A stretch of 64,000 bases of DNA from Demequina sp. NBRC 110054 (GTDB lineage Bacteria; Actinomycetota; Actinomycetes; Actinomycetales; Demequinaceae). The stretch covers positions 532,754-596,753 of the forward strand of contig NZ_BBRK01000006.1 of the NCBI RefSeq assembly GCF_002090115.1, given 5' to 3'. The notes beneath the pieces were generated by a model. The model searched no databases, was not told the DNA's origin, and saw only the letters and a list, made by a program, of their open reading frames with translations. Position 1 is the stretch's first letter; each line of letters opens with the position of its first letter. Positions 58,501 through 64,000 of this stretch are shown here, piece by piece. The position numbers and the translations under genes are program-made.

Positions 58501-59213
58501 CCCGCGGCCACGATCGTCGCGAAGTCGTCCCAGCCGCCGAGCTCGACGATCTGCTCGGTCGAGTTCCAGGTGTTCTCGTTGCCGATCTGCACCATGCCGA
58601 CGTCGACGCCCTCGGCGACCATGCCCGCGAGCGTGTCCGCGGTGTACTGCTCGACCACGGCGGCGCGTCGGCCGACCGTGTCGAGCGAGGTCCAGATGGC
58701 CTCGTCGATGCCCTCCCACGAGTCGAGCGAGTCGAGGTCCTTCCACGCCTTGGGCAGCTGCTGCTGGCCAGGGTGCGCCCAGAAGTCGGAGTAGTGGAAG
58801 TTCACGAGGACCCGCATGCCTGCGTCGGTGGCGCGCTTCGCGATCTCGGTCGCGCGCGCCGCGTCGACGTTGCCTCCGCCGTAGCCGTTGCCCTCGGAGT
58901 CGTACGGGTCGTTCCAGACGCGCACGCGCACCCAGTTCACGCCGTGATCGGCGAGGACCTCGAACAGGTCCGCCTCGTGACCCTCGTCGTCATAGAAGAC
59001 GACTCCGGACTCCTCGAGCGAGAGGACCGACGACACGTCGACGCCGTTGATCCAGTCCTCCCCCATCCCTTCGACCTTCGGGACGGTGATCCCCGCCTCG
59101 ACGGGGTCGTCCTCGGCCGCGGTGGCGACGGTCGCGGCCGCGCCGCCCCCGATCGCCATCGCCGTCAGTGCGGCGGCGGCCACGAGGGCCCTCCACCGGG
59201 TGCGCGTCGTCAT
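55533..59213 (-). CDS. ganB: Wall-anchored GH53 endo-beta-1,4-galactanase
   Basis: A 1226-residue exported enzyme that cuts beta-1,4-galactan of pectin. A signal peptide (about 1-32) is followed by the GH53 barrel (about 55-440) with acid/base E213 in VQIGNENTWN and nucleophile E314 in AVAEVSWAYT. An Ig-like domain (ITLPSEVLVSFTDGTSESQT), a CBM-like module (NPGFEDGSTGWTGEG), a FIVAR-like helical segment, another Ig-like domain, a second NGGFEKGVSDVSPW module and an acidic Ser/Asp linker follow. The C-terminus LALTG at 1193-1197, a membrane helix and RVTRGQD form a sorting signal of the LAXTG type used by class E sortases. The start at 59213 follows GGAAGGGA. It is the last gene of the galactan operon. 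Confidence 0.92.
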   Translation of the reverse strand: MTTRTRWRALVAAAALTAMAIGGGAAATVATAAEDDPVEAGITVPKVEGMGEDWINGVDVSSVLSLEESGVVFYDDEGHEADLFEVLADHGVNWVRVRVWNDPYDSEGNGYGGGNVDAARATEIAKRATDAGMRVLVNFHYSDFWAHPGQQQLPKAWKDLDSLDSWEGIDEAIWTSLDTVGRRAAVVEQYTADTLAGMVAEGVDVGMVQIGNENTWNSTEQIVELGGWDDFATIVAAGSSAVRATVPDAQVAVHFTNPERGQQYSYAQALEDRGVDYDVFLTSYYPFWHGTLENLTSTLDAIATDFDKDVAVAEVSWAYTLEDGDGHENTIRTSYDQYSISVQGQALAIRDVMQAVADVSDGRGLGTFYWEPAWLPVGDADDVAANKLLWEEFGSGWATSYAGEYDPDDAGLWYGGSSWDNQALFDFDGYPLESLSVYEYAVTGSVAPREVDSVESPSIAVSVGDAITLPSEVLVSFTDGTSESQTVTWGTDVSWMDGAGLYTATGETSGGYDVTATIEVLDPDAVGDNLVTNPGFEDGSTGWTGEGSGYTIGAWTDPHTGSASTHWWSGSAFSFQISQTLTDVPAGTYRLSAYVQGGDAGPDDTIVVSAQSGISTVTASATLEGYAVWQNPTTSLLSVSEGGTVDIWIDWDMSGGAWGTLDDVSFALGADLPDADLGTLEALVAQGEAVDRDGYSAVSLLALDRALSRAAFVLGSDAPSQESVDGAADQLQAALDGLVEGDGTIPDPTVAPVTLSFVEGDSIVLPDTVTVVAYDDSETTESVTWNDVLDLITSAGVYTVTGTTEGGWTATAEITVTAKDWIVNGGFEKGVSDVSPWSITAGLQSDDSWPDGAVSSSWVAEYSDIEGSYALNGWSDASAGPAFWLSASQEVAALPAGTYALSATSSGGNDNLGGAGETTWELGVWDGSTTSTVALALPGWPDHDTQSVQFTISEASTVSVWLSADIVSGDWTYVDDVSLVRVADGTVDTSALEAALASGEAIDTTAYTEDTAAALALALERGGIVLASSSTTQEAVDAAAADIDAAIAALELRPEAVIVIASTGSGEGGAFMPGDVVALEMSGLPDGDLEVGIASVYQRLAQITPVDGAAAVTVTIPADTEAGTHHLQVRDGEGAVLAAQEITVLAVEDGTAGTGDDATDDAAESSGSDDGSDAVAASDELAESASADEADALALTGFGLASLVALAIGLLGLGVALSMRVTRGQD

Positions 59214-59359
59214 TGACTCAGGTTCCCTTCCGGTCATCATCGATCGAACTGCTGAGGGGACTGCACGGGCGCGAGGTGGTGCATGGCGGCCCCTGGCACA
59301 GCACGCCCAAGGCTCCCGTCACGGAGCACTCTGCGTCAGGGGTGGGGCAAACCCCGGGA

Positions 59360-60250
59360 TCAGCCCTTCACGGATCCCGCGGTCAGGCCGCCGACGATGT
59401 AGCGCTGGAGCACGAGGAAGAGGATCAGGACGGGGACCGCGGCGATCACGGTGCCCGCGGAGAAGATCCCCCAGCGCGCCGTCAGCTGGTCCGAGACCCA
59501 CTGGTACATGCCGACCGCGAGCGTCCAGTTCTCGTTGGAGACGAGCACGATCTTCGCGAGGATGAAGTCGCCGAAGGCGGAGATGAATGCCAGCAGTCCG
59601 ACCACCGCGAGCACCGGCCGCACGAGCGGGATGATGAGCTGCCAGTAGATCTGCGAGTGGGTCGCGCCGTCGATCTTGGCGGCCTCGTCCATCTCGGTCG
59701 GGATCGAGTTGAAGAAGCCGTACATGAGGAACGTATTGGCTCCCAGCGCGGTGCCGAGATACACGCAGATCAGCGCGAGCTTCGAGTTGATGCCCAGCGC
59801 GGGCACGACTTCGCCGAGCGACAGCAGCAGCAGGAAGACTGCGACGAAGGCCACCGTCTGCGGGAACATCTGCAGGATCAACAGTCCTGTGAGCGACGTG
59901 CGACGCCCCTTGAACCGGAAGCGCGAGAACGCGTAGGCCGCCGCTGCACCCATGAGGACCGCACCGATCGCGGCGGCTGCACCGATGATGAGGGTGTTGG
60001 CGACCCAGGTCCAGAACAGCGTGTCGCTCAGGCCCGCGAAGTTGTCGAGCGTGAACGAGTTGAACAGCCGCTCGGTGCCGCGCAGGTTGCCGCCCTCGTC
60101 GAAGGAGGCGGACAGGACGAAGACCAGGGGGAAGGCCGCGTAGAAGATGATGAGCGCGGCGAACGGGTACTTCCAGCCGACCTCGACCCACCAGCGACGG
60201 CGACGGGCGTCGGTGCTGCGCTTCTCGTCCACGACGTGTGCTGCGCTCAT
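59360..60250 (-). CDS. ganQ: CUT1 permease, MalG type (galacto-oligosaccharide transporter)
   Basis: A 296-residue permease with about six helices. The ATPase-contact loop is EMDEAAKIDGATHSQIYWQLIIPLVRPVL and the C-terminus is LQRYIVGGLTAGSVKG, very typical of MalG. The ATG at 60250 shares one base with the stop of the MalF-type gene (TGATG); a GTG one codon earlier is an alternative. The substrate is inferred from the neighbours: an endo-galactanase gene downstream and a beta-galactosidase gene upstream. The layout recalls ganSPQAB of Bacillus. Confidence 0.93.
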   Translation of the reverse strand: MSAAHVVDEKRSTDARRRRWWVEVGWKYPFAALIIFYAAFPLVFVLSASFDEGGNLRGTERLFNSFTLDNFAGLSDTLFWTWVANTLIIGAAAAIGAVLMGAAAAYAFSRFRFKGRRTSLTGLLILQMFPQTVAFVAVFLLLLSLGEVVPALGINSKLALICVYLGTALGANTFLMYGFFNSIPTEMDEAAKIDGATHSQIYWQLIIPLVRPVLAVVGLLAFISAFGDFILAKIVLVSNENWTLAVGMYQWVSDQLTARWGIFSAGTVIAAVPVLILFLVLQRYIVGGLTAGSVKG

Positions 60251-61848
60251 CACTGGATCTCCTCGAGCTTCTTGGTCTGACGGAAGGCGATCGCGGAGAC
60301 GATGCCGACGACGATGAACACGACCACCGACAGCGCGGACGCGAGACCGTAGTCGGCTCTACCGCCTGCGATGCCGGAGATCTGGTAGATCGCCGAGATG
60401 AGCAGGTCGGTGCTGCCGAGCGGCACGGAGGCGTCGGTGAAGCGAGGCCCGCCATTGGTGAGCATGTAGATGATCGTGAAGTTGTTGAAGTTGAACGCGA
60501 AGGACGCGATCGCGAGCGGCGCCGTCGACACCATGAGGAGCGGGAAGGTGATCGAGCGGAACATGCGCCACTTGCCGGCGCCGTCGATCTTGGCGGCCTC
60601 GGTCGTCTCCGAGGGCAGCGACTGCAGCGCGCCGGTGCAGACGAGGAACCAGTACGGGTAGCTCAGCCACAGGTTCACGAACAGCACCGCGAAGCGCGCG
60701 AGCCACGGATCGCCGAGCCAGTTGATGTCGGCCCCGAAGAAGAACCATTGGTTGATGACGCCGAACTCCGCGTTGAGCATGCCTCGCCACAGGAGCGCGG
60801 ACATGAACGCGGGGAACGCGTACGGGAGGATGAAGAGCGTCCGCAGCACCTTCTTGCCCTTGATGCGGTCGTCGTTGAAGACGAGCGCGAAGAACAGGCC
60901 GAGCAGGAAGCTCGAGGCCACGGTGAGGAAGGCGAACGCGAAGGTCCACAGCGTGACCTTGAGGAGCGGTCCCGCGTAGTTCTCGTCGGTCACCGCCTTG
61001 GTGAAGTTCTCGAGGCCGATGTTGACGTAGAAGCCGACGGTGAGCTCGGAGCCGTCGTCGCCGACGAACGTGCCGTACTCGTTCGGGGTGTAGACCACGC
61101 CCGTCTCGGTGTTGGTGAGGGTCGTGGTCTCCTCGTCCCACACCAGCGTCGACTTGTAGATCGACGCGGTCGAGGCGTTGCGGGTGCGGAGCGAGCCGTC
61201 GTCCGCGTCGTCGGAGACCGGCACCCTGATGTCGGTGACCTGCTGCGCGAGCGCCTGGTCGCCAAGGAGCTCGGAAACCGAGACGATCTCCCAGCCTGGG
61301 ATGTCGGTCGGCATGCCGGAGCCATCGGCGGTCGCACCGTCGACCGCCGCGAGCGGCTGCTCCTCGGTGCCGACCTGCACGACGCCGTCGATCGTGACCG
61401 CGAAGCCGAGCGTGTCGCCGTCGCGCACGACCGCGAGTGGGTAGCTCGGCGAGCCCTCGACCTGGCGCTCGTCCTGGATGAGCGCGGCGTCGACCGCCTG
61501 CTGCATGTTGACGTTGTGACCCGCACCGTAGTTGGTAGTCGCCACGTAGGCCGTGTAGCCCATGACGAACACCTGGAAGACGAGGAGGAAGACGAGCCCG
61601 GGGAAGATGTACTTGAGAGGAAGAGTCCGCTTGGCGAAGTAGATCCAGTTCGCCGCCACGAGCAGCGCGACCGAGACCCACAGGATCGTCCACTGCTCGA
61701 TCCCCCACGCGGACATGATGATCGCGAGCCCGACGGCGTTGACGAGCATCATCAGCATCAGCTTGACGATGAAGCCCCAGCCGATGCCCCTCCAGCTGCG
61801 GGCGGGAGACTCGGCCGGAGGCGCCGGAACCTCGGTCTCGGTGGACAT
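60250..61848 (-). CDS. ganP: CUT1 permease, MalF type with large extracytoplasmic loop
   Basis: A 532-residue permease, much longer than the 342-residue MalF-type protein near the left end. Three N-terminal helices (about 25-115) are followed by a non-membrane insertion of roughly 165 residues (about 120-285, from YVATTNYGAGHNVNMQQAVD to ENFTKAVTDENYAG). Five more helices follow, with the contact loop SETTEAAKIDGAGKWRMFRS. E. coli MalF has the same layout, where the P2 loop contacts the binding protein. The start at 61848 was chosen because AGGAGA lies 4 nt before it. Confidence 0.93.
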   Translation of the reverse strand: MSTETEVPAPPAESPARSWRGIGWGFIVKLMLMMLVNAVGLAIIMSAWGIEQWTILWVSVALLVAANWIYFAKRTLPLKYIFPGLVFLLVFQVFVMGYTAYVATTNYGAGHNVNMQQAVDAALIQDERQVEGSPSYPLAVVRDGDTLGFAVTIDGVVQVGTEEQPLAAVDGATADGSGMPTDIPGWEIVSVSELLGDQALAQQVTDIRVPVSDDADDGSLRTRNASTASIYKSTLVWDEETTTLTNTETGVVYTPNEYGTFVGDDGSELTVGFYVNIGLENFTKAVTDENYAGPLLKVTLWTFAFAFLTVASSFLLGLFFALVFNDDRIKGKKVLRTLFILPYAFPAFMSALLWRGMLNAEFGVINQWFFFGADINWLGDPWLARFAVLFVNLWLSYPYWFLVCTGALQSLPSETTEAAKIDGAGKWRMFRSITFPLLMVSTAPLAIASFAFNFNNFTIIYMLTNGGPRFTDASVPLGSTDLLISAIYQISGIAGGRADYGLASALSVVVFIVVGIVSAIAFRQTKKLEEIQ

Positions 61849-61884
61849 CTGCTCTCCTGTCATACGTTCATGATGCGCGGTGGG

Positions 61885-61956
61885 TGCCGCCTGTGCGGCG
61901 TGGGCCGCGTGCGCGGGGTGGGCCGCCTGTGCGGCGCGAGCCGCGTGCGCGGGGTG
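61885..61956. repeat. Tandem 36-bp direct repeat in the ganS-ganP gap
   Basis: Unit one (61885-61920) and unit two (61921-61956) are adjacent and differ at three of 36 positions. Both are GC-rich with CCGCCTGTGCGGCG and CCGCGTGCGCGGGGTG, each of which can form short hairpins. They lie between the binding-protein and permease genes and could modulate mRNA processing. Two units only, so this is not a CRISPR array. Confidence 0.75.
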
Positions 61957-61981
61957 GGGTGCTCACGCGCCCCACCCCGCG
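61948..61981 (-). promoter_or_regulatory. Intergenic hairpin after the ganS gene
   Basis: CGCGGGGTGGGG (61948-61959) and CCCCACCCCGCG (61970-61981) form a perfect 12-bp stem with a 10-nt loop. It starts 12 nt past the binding-protein stop. It resembles the hairpins at the same place in the other two transporter operons. Confidence 0.65.
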
Positions 61982-61992
61982 GTTGAGGTGAA

Positions 61993-63264
61993 TCAGCCCT
62001 CGAGGGCCGCGGTGAGGTCCGTGATCATCTTGTTCCAGGTCTTGGACGGGTCAGCGCCCTTGATGATCGCCGACTCGGCGGCGTTCCAGAAGTCCCAGAC
62101 CGAGCCCATCTCGGGGATCGACGGCATCGGGACGCCCTGCTCGGCAGAGGCCTGGAAGCCCGCGATCGCGTCGGGGAACTCGGCGGACGACGTGTCGACG
62201 CCCTCGAATGCGGGCAGACGCGGGTCGGCGTCGTAGAGCGCCTGCATCGCGTCGGGGGTCGCGATGTAGTCGCTCAGGAAGATGTTCGCGAGCAGCGCGT
62301 TCTCCGACTGCGAGGAGACGTAGAAGCCCTGGACACCCACGAACGGGGCGGCGGTCTCGCCACCGGCGCTCGGCACCGCGTTGACGGCGAAGTTGACGTC
62401 CGTCAGCGAACCGAGGACCCACGGGCCCGCGATGGTGTACGCGCACTCACCAGCGTTGAAGAGCTGGTTGTTCGTGTCGTAGTCGATCGTGGTCGAGAGG
62501 TAGCCGGTGCCGTCCTCACCGTTGTCGTAGAGGAACTGCGCGAAGGCCTCGCCGGCCTCGCCGCCCATGCCGACCTCGGAGGTGTAGGAGCCGCCCTCCT
62601 GGACGAACACCGGGGCGCCGAACGAGGTCTGGAGCGGGTACGCCGTGTAGCCGTCACCGGTCTCGCCGTTGGTGTTGATGCAGAACGGACGGTCCGCACC
62701 GGAGTCGATGCCCGCCTGGATCATCTCGTCCCACGTCGCGGGAGCGTCCTCGCCGACGAGGTCGACGTTCTGGATGAGGGCCACGGCCTCGGTCGAGTAC
62801 GGCATGCCGTAGATCTGGCCGTCGTAGGTCATGGCGTCGACCGCGACCTGCGAGAAGCTGGCGGCGTTGTCGCCGAGGTCGACGGTGTTCACGACACCGC
62901 CCTCGATGAGGGCACCCAGCCAGTCGTGGGCACCGATGGTGATGTCCGGGCCCTCACCGGTGGGGACCTGGGCGAGGAAGTCCGCACGGATGTCCTCGAA
63001 GTTCTTCTGGACCAGCTCCACCGTGGCGCCGGTCTCCTCCTCGAAGGTCTCGGCCGCAGCCTGGACCGCGGGCTCGCGGTTCTCATCGACCCAGATGGTG
63101 AGGGTCTGGCCGGTGGCGTCGATGGCCTCCTCGGTCGCCTCCGCGGTCGCGGAGGACGAGGGCTCAGCCGACTCGCTCGAGGTCGAGTCGCCGCCGCCGC
63201 TGCAGGCGGTCAGGAGCAGTGCGGACGTCGCGAGCGCGGCGCCGATGCCGATCTTGGTTCGCAT
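61993..63264 (-). CDS. ganS: Galacto-oligosaccharide ABC transporter substrate-binding lipoprotein
   Basis: A 423-residue MalE-like binding protein. The signal ends in the lipobox LLTAC, lipidated at cysteine 21, followed by a GGGDSTSSESAEPSSS tether. The mature domain begins LTIWVDENREPAVQAAAETF and contains ITIGAHDWLGALIEGGVV and YAYPLQ/INTNGE-like segments of maltose-type binding proteins. Assignment to galactan oligosaccharides rests on its position between a GH42 gene and MalF/MalG-type genes followed by GH53. The ATG at 63264 is followed by a charged signal start (MRTKIGIG). Confidence 0.9.
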   Translation of the reverse strand: MRTKIGIGAALATSALLLTACSGGGDSTSSESAEPSSSATAEATEEAIDATGQTLTIWVDENREPAVQAAAETFEEETGATVELVQKNFEDIRADFLAQVPTGEGPDITIGAHDWLGALIEGGVVNTVDLGDNAASFSQVAVDAMTYDGQIYGMPYSTEAVALIQNVDLVGEDAPATWDEMIQAGIDSGADRPFCINTNGETGDGYTAYPLQTSFGAPVFVQEGGSYTSEVGMGGEAGEAFAQFLYDNGEDGTGYLSTTIDYDTNNQLFNAGECAYTIAGPWVLGSLTDVNFAVNAVPSAGGETAAPFVGVQGFYVSSQSENALLANIFLSDYIATPDAMQALYDADPRLPAFEGVDTSSAEFPDAIAGFQASAEQGVPMPSIPEMGSVWDFWNAAESAIIKGADPSKTWNKMITDLTAALEG

Positions 63265-63418
63265 GTTCTGGTTCCTTCCAGTGTGTGCCCGAGTCGCGCC
63301 TCCGAGGAGATCGCGCCGTTGCGATGGGCGTTTCGGGTCCGGACCGGATCGTCCGGTGCGGGAGGGGTGACGTGCCGGCGGAGCCTGGTCCGCGCCGTCG
63401 ACACGTCGGGCGGTGCGG

Positions 63419-64000
63419 TCAGGCCTCACCCCCCTGCCCCGTGAGGGGTACGCGCACGACGGCTGCGCCGCCGCTTGCGACCGTCACCTCGCCCACGGGC
63501 ATGCCACCCGTGAGCACGTCCGTGCCGGCGATCGGCAGTCGGACCTCCTGGTCGCCGTGGTTGAGCACCACGACGAAGTCCTCCTCGTCACCGCGACGGG
63601 TGACGACCTCGACGCCCTCGGGGAGCCTCTGCGGCTCGACCCAGGCGTCGGCGTAGACGCGTGCGTAGACCGCGGCGAGCGCGTCCGTCGTCAGCTGGGC
63701 GCTGACATACCAGGCGTGGCCCTCCCCGGTGGAGTGTCGTGTGATGGCGGGCGCGCCGTCCGCCGGTCCTCCCGCGTAGGTGCCGATCACCTCGGCGCCC
63801 GCAAGCGCGAGGTCCTCGGCCCACGCGGAGAACGGCAGCTCGGTGCCATCGTCGAGGACGACCGCCGCGGCGTCGCCGGGGCGCAGCGGCAGGTACTCGT
63901 CGCACGTCACGCCGAGCGCGCCCTTGAGGGGAGCCATGAACCCGCCGGCGTGAACCGCGTCGTGCTCGTCCACCGCTGCCGCGAAGGCGTCGACGAGCAG
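63419..64000 (-). CDS. ganA: GH42 beta-galactosidase, C-terminal part (runs off the window)
   Basis: The last 193 codons of an enzyme whose N-terminus lies beyond the right edge. The fragment reads LLVDAFAAAVDEHDAVHAGGF at the edge, then GALGVTCDEYLPLRPGDAA, a segment I recognise from the trimerisation domain of GH42 beta-galactosidases, and ends with the small C-terminal beta-domain (VVVLNHGDQEVRLPIAGTDV). No catalytic residues are in view. It precedes ganS on the same strand with a 154-nt gap and would split imported galacto-oligosaccharides to galactose in the cytoplasm. Confidence 0.8.
   Translation of the reverse strand: MLVDAFAAAVDEHDAVHAGGFMAPLKGALGVTCDEYLPLRPGDAAAVVLDDGTELPFSAWAEDLALAGAEVIGTYAGGPADGAPAITRHSTGEGHAWYVSAQLTTDALAAVYARVYADAWVEPQRLPEGVEVVTRRGDEEDFVVVLNHGDQEVRLPIAGTDVLTGGMPVGEVTVASGGAAVVRVPLTGQGGEA

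Noticed and set aside
55836..59216. An 1126-codon open frame opposite the galactanase gene
   Set aside because: Same GC-skew shadow. The minus strand encodes a protein with clear GH53 catalytic motifs.
61885..61956. CRISPR-like repeat
   Set aside because: Only two directly adjacent units with no spacer between them and no cas genes nearby.

Overview
The window is high-GC DNA with dense gene packing, many TGATG or ATGA stop/start overlaps, GTG starts, a SARP/AfsR regulator, CUT1 sugar transporters without their own ATPase, and a LAXTG-type sorting signal. All of this points to an actinobacterium, probably a plant-polysaccharide-degrading member of the Micrococcales such as Cellulomonadaceae or Demequinaceae. 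The family is inferred from gene content only. I see no rRNA, tRNA, insertion sequence, phage gene or CRISPR array.

Layout. 1-4.9 kb: the start of an amidohydrolase gene, then a LacI regulator downstream of a CUT1 sugar transporter operon (binding protein, two permeases), with a cluster of LacI-type operators upstream. 5.0-8.9 kb: a small lipoprotein, a 67-residue hydrophobic peptide and a 998-residue SARP/NB-ARC/TPR regulator. 9-10.8 kb: mnmA and a VanZ-like protein. 10.8-18.9 kb: an IclR regulator and a divergent histidine-utilisation operon (hutH, hutU, an M20 amidohydrolase, hutF, hutI). 18.9-20.9 kb: a GH31 glycosidase. 21-26.4 kb: a two-component system followed by a DUF2993-like protein, an MMPL transporter and a lipoprotein. 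26.5-29.3 kb: cysteine desulfurase, tyrosine phosphatase and an SDR oxidoreductase. 29.4-34.5 kb: a large secreted nuclease/5'-nucleotidase. 34.7-37.3 kb: an uncharacterised protein and an ArsR/ArsP-type metalloid operon. 37.4-39.1 kb: etfBA.

39.2-53.2 kb is the most interesting region. An Opp-type ABC transporter operon continues into a GH1 glucosidase, an in-frame fusion of beta-phosphoglucomutase with a GH3 enzyme of the His-Asp-dyad (phosphorylase) type, and a GH43 enzyme. A TetR gene and a GH78 rhamnosidase gene are divergent from it. Near-identical putative operators lie on both sides of tetR. None of the four glycosidase genes encodes a visible signal peptide, so the locus looks like an import-then-dismantle system for rhamnose-decorated beta-glucosides. 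The fusion would turn beta-glucosides into glucose 6-phosphate without ATP.

53.3-55.4 kb: glgX. 55.5-64 kb: a galactan operon reading leftwards (GH42 beta-galactosidase, binding protein, MalF/MalG-type permeases, wall-anchored GH53 endo-galactanase). The galactanase would cut pectic galactan at the cell surface, the transporter would import the fragments, and the GH42 enzyme would finish them inside.

The core genes etfB, etfA, cysteine desulfurase and mnmA keep the order I recall from other actinobacteria but are separated by catabolic islands. All three binding-protein genes are followed by a GC-rich hairpin before the permease genes.
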